Positions 26,401 to 33,415 are shown, numbered from the stretch's first letter. The stretch is DNA of 64,000 bases from Euglena gracilis (GCA_039621445.1 CP154956.1:30386667-30450666); one strand, 5' to 3'. Program-made: numbers and translations. Notes: generated by a model not told the origin, from the letters alone.

Positions 26401-29400
26401 GGCCAAGCCCCCCCCCCCCCCCGGAGGGAGGTGGGATAAACTTTTTGGCGCCAAAGGCGCCGAAAATTTTTGAAAAGGTGCTATTTTTAGCACTTTTCGC
26501 AATTTTTCGACCATTTTTTGTGGGTCCTCGGGACCCCCCCCCCCCCCCCCCCGCCCCCCCCCCCCGGGGGGGGGGGGGGGGGGGGGCACCCCCTCCCCCC
26601 CGGTCTTAAAAAAAACCCCTGGTGGGACCCCCCCACGGGGTCTTGAAAAAAGCCTGCCCATCGATGAGCTTTATTTTTCTGCCGCCCTTTGGGTGGTTGG
26701 ATGGTTTCGGATTTTTGGCTTTTGGGGGTGCAAACTCAAGGGCAAAAATGGACAAAAATCCGTCGGGAAAGGGCTGCCAGAGCAAGTTTGGGTCCAAAAA
26801 CCGACCGCATTTGCAATTGGCATCCTTGGGCATCCGCAGGGTCGGCCAGTGTGCCATCGCATCCTCCACCCGGCGGCCGCTGTGCCGCTGGGCCACCGCA
26901 TCCCTGCCAGCCTGCGCTGGATGCCATGGCCGGGCACACGCGCCGGTGGAGGACGCAGACGGCATCCGGGCGGCCTTCGTGGCGCCGCCGGGCTGCGTGC
27001 TGCTGTCCGCGGACTACTCGCAGGTGGAGCTGCGGGTGATGGCCCACCTCTCTGGGGACGAGGGCAGGGGTTTTCTTAAGCCGGAGGTAACCTTACCCCG
27101 GGGGGGGGGCCAGCGTGCCAGCATTTTTTTCCAGCCAGCATCTCCCAGCCGGGCTGCGGACCCCCCTCCGGGGTCTGCTGAAAAAAAGTTCGGGCCAGCC
27201 TGGCAAAGTTGGGCTGGACCGAAAAAAATGTTTCAAAATGGCCCCAAAACGGCCTGTTTTTGGGGTTTCACCTCCAAATGTTGGCTGAAAAATGTTAACC
27301 CACCTGGATTGGGTTGGGTTTGGGGGGGGGGGACATTTTTTGGGTATCCGCTGGGTCCAGCTCCCAGCCGGGACCCCACCCCCCCTTACCCCCCACCTCT
27401 TAGGGGGGAGGAATCCAGCCCAGGATCCTTAAGAAAACCCCTGGACGAGGGGCTGGTGGCCGCGTTCAACGCCGGCCTCGGCCTGGACCGCGCTGGTTAG
27501 GGGAGTAGGATGCAAACCCACGGGGACGTTGGATTCCCTTCCGCACTCACTCACCCACTCACTCCCTCACCCACCCACCTACCCACCCACCCACTCACGG
27601 CATACTCGAGAAATGTCCACAAACGGTCGACACATCAACATGCAGCCGAATATATGTGTAATATAATATAATAATATATATAATAATAATAATAATATAT
27701 ATATATCTATATATTATATATATTATTATATATAATAATATAATATAATATATATATATATATGTTGGTGTGCGCTATGCAATACACATTACTCCGGCGA
27801 ACACTCCCCTCTGGCCCGCACCACCCAGCACCAGACGTCCACGCCGCAACGGCGTCCGAGGTGTTCAACGTCCCGCTGGCCGCGGTGACGAAGGCGCAGC
27901 GGCGGGACGCGAAGGCAGTCAACTTCGGCCTCATCTACGGCATGGGCGCCCCCCAGCCCTGTCCCTGGCTCCGGCTCACCTCACCCCCAACCCCGCAGCA
28001 GGACGGGCCCAACCAAGGTAATGCCACACCCCCCAGAGTTGTCGTCAACCCTTGAGACCAAAAAGGGGAAGAGGGAGGTTGAATATTTACCGACACCGGT
28101 TTGACACACGGCCGGCCTGCGGGTGCAATTCCTACCTCCCCCCACCCCCACCCTCAGAAAGCTGTCATGGGATGACCTATCAGGGTCCCCCCCCCCCCGG
28201 GAAACTGTCCAGGTCCCCAGCACTCGCCAGCCTTCGTGGTGTGTATGGTTGGAAGTTGTTAGGAATTTGGCCAACGTGTCCAATGGGGTTAGGTTTTAAG
28301 TCGGAAGGGCAGGTCTGACCGCAAAGCGCTGGCGAAGCAGCTGGGCGTCCCGTTGGGGGTGGCGGAGCAGTACGTGGCGGCGTATTTCGAGCGGTATCCC
28401 GGCGTGCAGCGCTACATGCAGGAGACCATCCGCAGCGCGGAGCAGCGGGGCTACGTGGAGGCCGCCGGCCGGCGAAGGATTCATTCAAACCTATTTTAAT
28501 TTTCAAAACTGGAACATTCTTCGGTATGATCAAAGTGTCAACCTGCAACGAGTTATGTGAAAGGAGTTTCATAGTCAGTGAAGCGTCAACAAACACAACT
28601 GTTCTGAAAGCAGGTGGCAAAAGCAGGTTGCCACGCTCATCACGCCACGTCTCGCGAGACCGAATCCACCAGGGAACGTGCCCGCCCAGGCAACAGTTGG
28701 TTTTTACTCACCCCCCCCCAGGAAACGGTCCTCCACCCCCTGTATTGCTGACCTGTCCTCATACCTATCTACTGAGAAATTTTTGCAAAACTATCGAATT
28801 TTTTGCTTTAAATAAGGCAATTTCCAGGGTAAAAGGATGTTGAACATTTTTTGGTGACAAATTTTGTAAAGGGACTATGCTTTTCAGATTTTTTTGTCAC
28901 CAGGAGTCGAAAGTTTTTAATTTTTCCCCCTCTGACGCAGACCTGCCCAGGAAATTGTCCTCTGTCCTTTGTACCCGCTGACCTGTCCTTTTCAGGACCT
29001 GTCTCCCCGTCTGGACCCGCTGACTTGTCTGGAGACAGTTTCCCGGGGGGGGGGGGGTAGTCCACGACAAAATAAGAGGGCACTCCCCAGCCACCGCCCC
29101 CGAAGGCCACCAGCGCACCCTTCGGCGGTGATGAAACCTCGAAATTCACAGGGGCCCAAGAGAGAAGCGCATTTCATGCAAGGGGGTGGGCAGCTCGACC
29201 ACCCCTTCAGCCCAAACCCTGCACCGCCGCGGTCACTGACCGCTGGCGCAGCACCCAGTGGCGGGTCACGACAACCCGCTCCGCTACCCGTCCGCGTGTC
29301 CACCGCGCCCTCCGCCTGCCCGCCCCCCCCCCCCAACCCCAGTCGGCAGAGGGCCGGGCAGTGCCCCCGACGCTGTCCGGTCGCCGGGTCTTCATCAGCG

Positions 29401-31959
29401 ACATCGCCAGCGCGGCCCTCCCCCTGCGGCAGGCGGCGCAGAAGACGGCGATCAACGCCCGCATCCAGGGCAGGCGCCTGTTTCTTTCCAGGAAGCCACA
29501 CCCCCCACTGCTTTGAACCCGCAAGGGGGAGGCATTTCGCCCGCGAGGCCGGGGGGGGGGGGGTCAGATTGGGGGATGGCATTTTTGGCCAAGTACACAC
29601 CTACTCCGCCACCGTGCCGGGAGCCCGAAAAGCTCCGAAAAGCCCGAAAAGGATTGGTCAGGTTGGACCCGATCAGGATTAAAGCCGACCCTCCCCCGGA
29701 CTTTGGGCAGGCACTTTACAGCACAAGACACCCCGAGGTTTGTTAACAGGCAGCCTGTTCCCAGGCACCGCGGCGGACATGATCAAGCTGGCGATGCTGG
29801 GCGTCGCCGGCTGGCTGCGGGACACCCCCCGCCTGCGGCCCAGCCCCACGCCCCCAACCGGCTGAATTTTTAGGCGAGGCCGACGACCTCACCCGGGGGT
29901 GGGTTTCCTGCTTGGGCAGACAATCCACGGCACCCAGATCCGACCCCCCCCCCGGGGGGTACATGGCCATCAGTGCCTGGGCACTTGCCCAAGGAACCAC
30001 AGCACCGAAGGTGCCGGTGGCCCAGCTGGTTGCCCCTTGGGCATCTTTTGACCCACGCCCAGGCAGGCACCGACCCCCCCCCCTGGGACGGGGGGTTGTG
30101 CCTGCCTGTCCAGGCACTCTGAGGCTCCCTCCTCCTGGAGTTGGTCAATTTCAGCCAACACCCATGCAGGCTGTCCTCGGGGGCCTGGACCTCCCCCACC
30201 CCCCATCTCCCAGTCTCGGTGACCTGTCCAAGACGATGCCCTCCGCAGTACTGCCACTTGCCTGTGTCTTCTCCCCCTATGTCCAATGACCCCCCCAGGT
30301 CAGAGGACACCTTTTCGGAGGTTCGGCTGAGTTTTGGGCCTGGTGCAAAGCGCTAGGCCAAAAAAAAAAACTACGCCAGTAAAAAATGGCCAAAAAATGG
30401 CCAAAACGCCATTTTTTGGCATTTTTTTTTGGCAAAAATTCGTCAAAACCGCCCAGAATTTTCGGTGCAAAGCCCCGGAAGGAAAATTTTGACTTTTGGG
30501 GGGGGGGGGTAGGGGTCCCGGGTACACGCCAATATTTTTTACCCCTTATCCAACGACCACCCCCCCCCCCGTGGACACCTTTCTGGTCACAACCTTATGT
30601 CCAACGACCGCCCCGCCCTGTCGGAGGACAGAGGTTACTGGTTGTTGGACATTTGGGGGATATACGAGCCTCGATGCTCTGGGGACGGGGGTATAGGGGC
30701 CTAGAATGAAATTTGGGAATCAATTTTTTGGAGTTGATCGCAACACCTCCTTCCTGCACGTACGTGAGACATGGGCAAGAGGCTGTTGGGCGGTGGGGGG
30801 GGGGGTGCGTCGGGGCGGTGGGCTGTGTTCGACGCGGATGGTGCTGCAGGTGCATGACGAGCTGGTGTTCGAGGTGCCGAAGGCGGAGATCCCGGAGGTG
30901 GCGCCCGCCGTCCCGTCATCTCTGTGGATTTCGGGGCTCCCGAGTCCAAATTCCTTTGCTTGTTAAAGATTTGTGTGTTACCCCAGTACACCAACGTTTG
31001 TGTTCTCTCGGACATTGGATAACATTATTATTAATATTTAATATATTACAATTGATTTTTAGTATTGTATTTATTCATACAAAATGAGATATCCCCAAAA
31101 TTGTGGTTCACCTCCTGTTGCTTTCTTGACTTGCAGCAAGGCAGTCACAGAAGCTGTGCAATATCAGATTTCCACCCAATTCGGTGGTACGCTGGGGGGG
31201 GGGGGGACAAAATGCTGATTTGTCTTTGTTGGTCAAGTGGTGAGTCAAGGAAATTTGTGTGCACAAGTTGACGAAGTTTCGGGAAACAGAATTCAAAAAT
31301 GATTGCATGGATGATAGGTTCGGAATTTATCCCTTACACGTGAGGGGCAAGTTTATGTGCTGCAAACGAGAAGCCAAAGCTGTACGGAAGTGCATCTGTG
31401 GGGTGTGGAACCAGCCCTGCCAGGCTCGGCTGGTAGACAGGTCCCAATAATAACATAATAATGCATACGCCCTGTGCGCGTAAATCCCCCCTTTTGTTGT
31501 GCGAATCCTTTTCGTGGGCAACTTTTCACGGGTGGCTCCAAAAAACACCTGCGCGCATGTACGCAGGAGGAGGCTCTCAAGCCTCCTCAAACGCGTTCGA
31601 GGCACATTCAGAGGCACGTTCAAGGAAGGGGGCTTAAATCGAGGTGGTTCGGGTGTGAGCTCAAGCCTCCCCTCACCGTTACCTCCCTTTTGGGGAAAGT
31701 TTGGACACCCAGGGTGCCAGGGGTTTTCTGGGCTGGAAGAAGGTACCTTCGAGGACGCTCGATAGCCTCCTCCTGCAGAGCTGCTCCTTCTGTACCGCTG
31801 CCCCTAAAGGGGGGGGGGTCTGGCCAAACCTGGCGGGTCTCGCCAGACGGGGCGGCGGCCGGAAGGGAGGTGGGGAGGCTCATGCGGGAGGCGCTGCCGC
31901 TGGCGGTGCCAGTGGTGGTGGACACCGCCGTGGGGCGGAGCTGGGCGGCGGCCGCCTGA
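3943..31959 (+). CDS. polA: DNA polymerase I (5'-3' exonuclease + family A polymerase), at least 29 exons
   Basis: Spliced gene for a full-length bacterial-type DNA polymerase I, which extends primers and removes RNA primers or flaps in replication and repair. Exon order follows E. coli Pol I throughout. 5'-3' exonuclease: [63 protein letters not shown]. Polymerase: [15 protein letters not shown] (motif A), [14 protein letters not shown] (motif B), [10 protein letters not shown] (motif C). The intervening 3'-5' exonuclease-like domain lacks its acidic residues. The N-terminus is short, Arg/Pro-rich and not an obvious signal peptide; organelle targeting is likely for this family in protists but not visible. 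The start is the first Met in frame with VDGSH. Small exons are unresolved at 16.45-17.19 kb and 21.4-22.7 kb. Introns mix GT-AG with a CAG(+4)/CTG(-8) type. All conserved catalytic residues of the two active domains are present, so it is probably functional. Confidence 0.93.
5735..7680. repeat. Cluster of palindromic GCGCAAATGCGCGCA elements in polA intron 1
   Basis: At least eight inverted repeats built from TGCGCGCATTTGCGC and its complement. Examples: 5735-5825 (arms of about 45 bp around GTTT) and 5953-6060 (about 108 bp, nearly perfect). Others lie at 6117-6265, 7226-7270, 7330-7410, 7470-7585 and 7610-7680. Isolated units occur near 5105 and 8050. Arms are bounded by TTGTGTTTAT / ATAAACACAA. 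Confidence 0.85.
8174..8230 (+). CDS. polA: polA exon 2: TN..G...GAVYG helix
   Basis: [19 protein letters not shown] aligns with E. coli LTNSAGEPTGAMYGVLNML, directly after exon 1. The acceptor is either CCAG|CTG or CTGGGGCC|AG. The 3' boundary is 8229/8230, followed by GCCCAG, the nonconventional donor motif. Confidence 0.85.
8755..8852. repeat. (CA)n/(GCAC)n microsatellite
   Basis: Alternating CACA and CGCACG units in polA intron 2. Confidence 0.85.
9035..9173 (+). CDS. polA: polA exon 3: second exonuclease motif
   Basis: [20 protein letters not shown], then [16 protein letters not shown]. It contains the conserved Asp of VVFD and the Lys/Arg of the YKxxRPPxP helical arch. The donor is TTT|GCCCAG (CAG at +4). 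Start uncertain by 1-2 nt, with a CTG 9-10 nt upstream. Confidence 0.92.
11355..11471 (+). CDS. polA: polA exon 4: EADDVIGTL acidic cluster
   Basis: [20 protein letters not shown], then [13 protein letters not shown]. Joining at CTGGCCGG|GAG makes AQF-EPLVEL the same length as E. coli AQI-EPLHAM. It carries three acidic metal ligands. The 3' end uses a canonical donor, CCG|GTCATG, phase 0. Confidence 0.92.
11636..11683 (+). CDS. polA: polA exon 5: TGDKDLAQ
   Basis: Sixteen codons, [16 protein letters not shown], between CACAG and GTGTCG, so canonical GT-AG on both sides. Supplies the two Asp of the TGDKD motif. Confidence 0.9.
12407..12660. repeat. Fragment of TATGTCCAACGACC element
   Basis: Contains GTCGGAGGACACCTTTTCGG followed by the GGCCCGTGCAAAGCGCC / CGCAAAGCGCTGG hairpin pair seen in the complete copies. 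The right terminus is missing. Confidence 0.6.
12945..13055. repeat. (CA)n microsatellite with CATACACTCATGAGCA units
   Basis: Dinucleotide run followed by three 16-bp units CATACACTCATGAGCA, in polA intron 5. Confidence 0.85.
13463..13498 (+). CDS. polA: polA exon 6 (short)
   Basis: [12 protein letters not shown], the segment found in other Pol I proteins between TGDKDLAQ and AAVEAKFG. Acceptor ACAG|CTG; the downstream intron begins GTGCAA. Twelve codons, placed by frame and family pattern. Confidence 0.7.
14778..14990. mobile_element. Short AATAACACCCC relative
   Basis: Ends CCCCCCCAATAACACC and GGTGTTATTTGGGGGG with CTCGGGGGCCGATTTCG inside; a diverged shorter member without the AT-rich core. 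Lies in polA intron 6. Confidence 0.55.
15310..15456 (+). CDS. polA: polA exon 7: helix-hairpin-helix of the exonuclease domain
   Basis: [20 protein letters not shown], then [14 protein letters not shown] and [13 protein letters not shown]. It contains the two Asp of GDxSDNIPG. Acceptor CTGCCGGC|GCA fits the -8 rule. The 3' end is uncertain within 15456-15462. Confidence 0.93.
15717..15796 (+). CDS. polA: polA exon 8: end of H3TH region
   Basis: [20 protein letters not shown] aligns with E. coli LDTLYAEPEKIAG..FRGAK. The donor is GCCTC|CCCCAG (CAG at +4). Start estimated from protein alignment. Confidence 0.88.
15968..16017 (+). CDS. polA: polA exon 9
   Basis: (S)[16 protein letters not shown], equivalent to E. 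coli KLEQNKEVAYL. Preceded by CTG+5 nt and followed by ATTCAG (CAG at +4). Phases 2 and 1 match both neighbours exactly. Confidence 0.82.
16367..16451 (+). CDS. polA: polA exon 10
   Basis: [14 protein letters not shown], then [16 protein letters not shown]. coli has LSYQLATIKTDVEL here. Acceptor CTGTCGCT|TG. Two overlapping CAG motifs allow ends at 16448 or 16451. A roughly ten-residue segment expected next was not found. Confidence 0.85.
16600..16995. repeat. (GGAT)n then (GTAT)n microsatellite
   Basis: About 90 bp of GGAT-type followed by about 300 bp of GTAT/GCAT/GTCT units in polA intron 10. A micro-exon could be hidden beside it. Confidence 0.9.
17196..17316 (+). CDS. polA: polA exon 11: linker to 3'-5' exonuclease-like domain
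   Basis: [15 protein letters not shown] followed by an Ala/Ser/Pro-rich stretch matches the E. coli linker (EFKRWTADV, then Ala/Pro-rich). Ends GCTGC|GTGATG. The start is inferred from CTG+5; its phase to exon 10 is unresolved, implying a missing micro-exon. Confidence 0.65.
17685..18092 (+). mobile_element. AAATAATACCCC element, copy in polA intron 11
   Basis: Starts TAAACCCTCCCCCCAAATAA and ends ATTATTTGGGGGGTTTA. Same core as 34645-35068 in the same orientation. Confidence 0.8.
19176..19310. repeat. Dispersed repeat, copy 1 (polA intron 11)
   Basis: GGCATGAGAGATTTCTTGGG, then CTTGTGGGTCCCCTGGGG and CAATATGATCCCCAAAAG. Near-identical to 19740-19850. Confidence 0.75.
19620..19694 (+). CDS. 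polA: polA exon 12: start of degenerate 3'-5' exonuclease domain
   Basis: [20 protein letters not shown], then LVLVL. Acceptor CTGCCACG|C; phase agrees with exon 11. By the CAG rule it ends at 19694 (CT|GGACAG). The frame continues as [11 protein letters not shown] to about 19725, where Asp-Ser-Asp would replace the DTE proofreading motif, so the true end is open. Confidence 0.72.
19740..19850. repeat. Dispersed repeat, copy 2 (polA intron 12)
   Basis: GGCATGAGAAATTTCTTGGG, then CTTGTGGGTCCCCTGGGG and CAATATGATCCCCAAAAG. It begins directly after exon 12, so it helps bound that exon. Confidence 0.75.
20187..20226 (+). CDS. polA: polA exon 13
   Basis: [13 protein letters not shown] matches E. 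coli NLVGLSFAIEPG. Acceptor TTGTATGC (C/TTG at -8), donor GGC|GACCAG. The open frame extends upstream as ALYA, so the start could be about 10 nt earlier. Confidence 0.8.
20493..20567 (+). CDS. polA: polA exon 14
   Basis: [20 protein letters not shown], then ERLKP; E. coli has AAYIPVAHDY....ALELLKP. Acceptor CTGCAGGC|AGG in phase. The 3' end lies at 20567-20570, beside CGGCAG. Confidence 0.85.
20927..21061 (+). CDS. polA: polA exon 15: decayed Exo II region
   Basis: [20 protein letters not shown], then [21 protein letters not shown]. coli has KVGQNLKYDRGIL here; the catalytic Asp of NLKYD is Ala in NAKRA, so proofreading is not expected. Donor GGG|GCCCAG. The start is approximate. Confidence 0.85.
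21362..21409 (+). CDS. polA: polA exon 16 (tentative)
   Basis: [16 protein letters not shown] could match the helix after ...LESYILN (LAERWLKHK in E. coli). Acceptor GTAG|CTC; GGGCAA follows. The Exo III (YxxxD) segment expected between here and 22.7 kb was not found. Confidence 0.4.
21822..22069. mobile_element. Second CAGGG...CCCTG family, copy 2
   Basis: CAGGGCTGCATGGGAATCC at the left and TTCCGTACAGCCCTG at the right (inverted). Flanks CGAGAGGG and ATTGAGGG share five bases. Interior aligns by eye with 53528-53813. Confidence 0.65.
22711..22863 (+). CDS. polA: polA exon 17: start of polymerase domain
   Basis: [20 protein letters not shown], then [20 protein letters not shown]. It aligns with E. 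coli NVFENIEMPLVPVLSRIERNGV. Acceptor CTGGACGG|GC; donor CAGA|GTGGCT. Confidence 0.93.
23235..23289 (+). CDS. polA: polA exon 18
   Basis: [18 protein letters not shown], the helix matching E. coli LTLRLAELEKKAHEIA. Acceptor CAAG|CA; donor GGT|GCACAG. Phases fit both sides. Confidence 0.85.
23700..23795 (+). CDS. polA: polA exon 19: NLxSxKQLQ helix
   Basis: [20 protein letters not shown], then [13 protein letters not shown]. coli has EFNLSSTKQLQTILFEKQG. Bounded by CTGGAAGC and GGGCAG, both in rule position. Confidence 0.94.
24273..24354 (+). CDS. polA: polA exon 20: KTPGG..ST
   Basis: [20 protein letters not shown], then LERLGHP; E. coli has LKKTPGGAPSTSEEVLEELA. Acceptor CTGCCGGT|G. The 3' junction falls within the direct repeat CCACCCCT shared with the 5' edge of exon 21, and no canonical donor exists. 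Confidence 0.94.
25277..25449 (+). CDS. polA: polA exon 21: TGRLSSxDPNLQN
   Basis: [20 protein letters not shown], then [20 protein letters not shown] and TDPNLQNVP. This is one of the most conserved blocks of family A polymerases (thumb/palm, primer-template contacts). The 3' end is near CCGCC|GTGTGT. Confidence 0.95.
25552..25640. repeat. Left-end fragment of TATGTCCAACGACC element
   Basis: Doubled CCTATGTCCAACG followed by GTCAGAGGACACCTTTTCG, then unrelated sequence. Lies just after polA exon 21. Confidence 0.6.
26068..26138. mobile_element. Internally deleted TATGTCCAACGACC element
   Basis: GTGTCCAACGACCG, poly-C, GGGCAGAGGTTACCGG, TAGTTGGACACGGGG. Terminal inverted repeat only. Confidence 0.65.
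26348..26621. mobile_element. Degenerate miniature transposon of the same family
   Basis: Left end CAGGGTTTTTTTCAG, right end CTTAAAAAAAACCCCTG; flanks GTGGGGAC and GTGGGACC. Followed at once by a second right-end-like motif (CTTGAAAAAAGCCTG, ends 26656), suggesting nested or tandem insertions in polA intron 21. Confidence 0.6.
26946..27061 (+). CDS. polA: polA exon 22: motif A
   Basis: [20 protein letters not shown], then [19 protein letters not shown]. It carries the motif A catalytic Asp (E. coli D705 in ADYSQIELR). Ends GGGGACGA|GGGCAG at the edge of a recognisable transposon (27062-27448). The start is approximate. Confidence 0.95.
27062..27448 (+). mobile_element. hAT-like miniature transposon acting as polA intron 22
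   Basis: The element proper is 27065-27443, with perfect 16-bp inverted termini CAGGGGTTTTCTTAAG and CTTAAGAAAACCCCTG. It is flanked by exact 8-bp duplications GACGAGGG at 27057-27064 and 27444-27451. The intron is the element plus 3 nt of the left copy and 5 nt of the right; removing it restores GAC GAG GGG (Asp-Glu-Gly). No transposase is encoded. Confidence 0.93.
27449..27495 (+). CDS. polA: polA exon 23
   Basis: (G)[14 protein letters not shown] continues HLSGDEG directly after the transposon-intron; E. coli has GLLTAFAEGKDIH. Canonical donor GCTG|GTTAGG. A short insertion relative to E. coli precedes DVHAAT. Confidence 0.88.
27640..27765. repeat. (TA)n / TAATA-rich tract
   Basis: Almost pure A/T with TATAT and TAATAATA runs in polA intron 23, in strong contrast with neighbouring GC-rich exons. 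Confidence 0.85.
27835..27950 (+). CDS. polA: polA exon 24: motif B (O helix)
   Basis: [20 protein letters not shown], then [19 protein letters not shown]. It contains the Arg, Lys and Tyr of the O helix (E. coli RRSAKAINFGLIYG). Acceptor CACCAG|AC; donor GCC|CCCCAG. Confidence 0.95.
28323..28468 (+). CDS. polA: polA exon 25: YFERYPGV
   Basis: [20 protein letters not shown], then [20 protein letters not shown] and RGYVEAAG. Joining at CTGACCGC|AAA gives exactly the E. coli spacing between GMSAF and LARQL. The residue at the usual Phe of GMSAF becomes Lys, which is unusual. Confidence 0.94.
29381..29467 (+). CDS. polA: polA exon 26
   Basis: [20 protein letters not shown], then [10 protein letters not shown]. 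coli has GRRLYLPDI...AAERAAINAPMQG. Acceptor CTGTCCGG|T; donor ATCCA|GGGCAG, phase 2. Confidence 0.93.
29763..29837 (+). CDS. polA: polA exon 27: GTAADMIK
   Basis: [20 protein letters not shown], then TPRLR; E. coli has GTAADIIKRAMIAVDAWLQ. Acceptor CTGTTCCC|A; donor CTGCG|GCCCAG. Confidence 0.94.
30271..30661. mobile_element. TATGTCCAACGACC element, copy in polA intron 27
   Basis: CCCCTATGTCCAATGACC at left, GGTTGTTGGACATTTGGGG at right, with GGTCAGAGGACACCTTTTCG inside. Shorter relatives occur at 26068-26138, 12407-12640, 25560-25640 and 62325-62396. Confidence 0.8.
30831..30909 (+). CDS. polA: polA exon 28: motif C
   Basis: [20 protein letters not shown], then PEVAPA. It carries the motif C catalytic Asp/Glu (E. 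coli [10 protein letters not shown]). Acceptor CTGTGTTC|G; canonical donor GCC|GTCCCG. Confidence 0.95.
31870..31959 (+). CDS. polA: polA exon 29: C-terminus
   Basis: [20 protein letters not shown], then VGRSWAAAA and TGA. Matches the Pol I C-terminus (HQLMENCTRLDVPLLVEVG.G.NW). Acceptor GGGAG|GTG, phase 0. Confidence 0.92.
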   Translation: MGRLMREALPLAVPVVVDTAVGRSWAAAA

Positions 31960-32827
31960 GTTGGCCCAGGACTATGGGACCCCCCCCCCCCGGCGTGCAT
32001 CACCCCGAGCCACACTTCCGTTTGGCCCCAGCGACGACCCACGGCACGGCAGCCCCTCCACCAACGCCCGCTGCACCACTGACTCCATTCGCCGCATCCC
32101 ACTCCATCCATCCACCTGCTGCGTTTCGTTGTTGGGGGGGTCCCGGGGCCATGCTTGGCGAACCCGCGGGTGGGTCAGCGATGCCCTGGGACCATTGAGA
32201 TGTCTTGTGGTGTGTAATTCCCCTCCGGCATGGTCTGTCCTGTCCGCATTGGGAGTTGGTCGGGTCCTCGGTGTTGGCCAGCTTCTGAGAGCTGCCTCCG
32301 GGCCCGGATTTGGGTGAAGCCAACTTTCCAGCGGGGGCGGGGGGTACACAACACTGCTGGCATGGAATTCCGGTGCTGCGGTGCTGCCACGAACCCGCAG
32401 GGCTTCCCCCGCCGATGTGCAGCCCCGCGTGACCGGCGCGGCACGGCGCTGGTGGCCGGCCCCGGGCACCCCATGCGCCGCGGCCGCTCCCCCACGCGCA
32501 GGGCTGGACCACGCCGCACACCCTCCCGCCCGCCCGCTGGGCAGCGTTCAGGCAACGTTCACGCAGCGCTCAGGCAGCGTTCAGACGCGGCTGTCTCGCC
32601 CGCCGAATTGTTTGCCGTGAAGGTGATGTGGAGTTGACCGGGTTTGGATCTCCCACGAGGGGCCTCCGCTTCCATTCTCACTCAACTCCTCCCCCCACCG
32701 GCTGTGATGGTCCAGCCCTGCCCCTGAGCCATGCCAGGCCCGAATCCCCCATGATGGCCGGTGTGTCCCTCCCCAACCGCATTGCATTGCATTGCGTCGT
32801 GTTGCACTGCATTGCGGTGGGGCGATC
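31960..32827. other. Spacer downstream of polA
   Basis: GC-rich, non-repetitive sequence after the polA stop. No AATAAA near the stop. Frames around 32360-32625 are open on both strands and composition is exon-like, but I cannot assign a product. Confidence 0.4.
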
Positions 32828-32921
32828 ATGCGCGTGCGCCGCGATTCCGTGTCGTCGCGTCGGCTGCGCCGGGACGAGCCGCACCGAGGCATGCGTGGCA
32901 GGCTGAGCCGGGCCAAAGTGG
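32828..32921 (+). CDS. Possible first exon of a Pro/Met-rich protein
   Basis: ATG followed by RVRRDSVSSRRLRRDEPHR, Arg-rich and open for 31 codons, with a candidate GT donor at GTGG|GTTTCG joining in phase to AG|GG at 32980. No family recognised; this stretch could also be noncoding, because other frames are open too. Confidence 0.3.
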
Positions 32922-32979
32922 GTTTCGTCCGCGCTGCACCCGCGGGGCTCCGCGCGTCGCCCCCCCCCCCCCCGCCCAG

Positions 32980-33080
32980 GGAAGCCCCCCGGCCCAGTGC
33001 CATACCGCCCGGCGGCCATGCCCCGGGACGACCCCATGCTGGGCTTCGGTCCCAGCTGGGCCCTGGCCGCCCCGGCAAAG
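32980..33080 (+). CDS. Probable exon of an unrecognised Pro/Met-rich protein
   Basis: KPPGPVPYRPAAMPRDDPML, then GFGPSWALAAPAK. Starts after poly-C...CCCAG and ends AAAG|GTGGTC in phase 0. Looks like disordered low-complexity protein; no domain seen. Confidence 0.4.
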
Positions 33081-33304
33081 GTGGTCATTTTGAGCGGCCA
33101 CCCACAGCCTGTGTCCGGCCATGGCCTAGCCATTAATTTTGGGGGTTGGGCCGCGGCGCAGTCATGTTCGCTTTCGTCCAAGCGTCCACCACAACCAAGT
33201 TCATAGAAATCGGGGTCGAGAACCAGTTCGGTTGGGGCCGCGGTTCAACCTCCCAGCGAACCCCCACCATCGAACCCCCACCCCCCCCCCCACCGCCTGG
33301 GCCC

Positions 33305-33415
33305 GGCCCCAGCCCCTCGCTGCTGCCCACCGCCTTCCCTGGCCCGCTGTACGGCGCCATGGTGGCGGGGCCCCACGGGCCAATGCTGATGCCGGTCAAG
33401 GCCATGACCTTCCAG
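33305..33415 (+). CDS. Probable exon of the same Pro/Met-rich protein
   Basis: GPSPSLLPTAFPGPLYGAMV, then AGPHGPMLMPVKAMTFQ. The 5' edge obeys the CTG(-8) rule (CTGGGCCC|GGC) and the 3' edge is CAG|GTGTCC; both phase 0 and compatible with the preceding exon. Confidence 0.5.

Noticed and set aside
28002-28019. GT donor CAAG|GTAATG after a frame extending GMGA into PQPCPWLR
   Set aside because: Would insert about 20 residues into motif B; the CAG/CTG junction gives exact family spacing.
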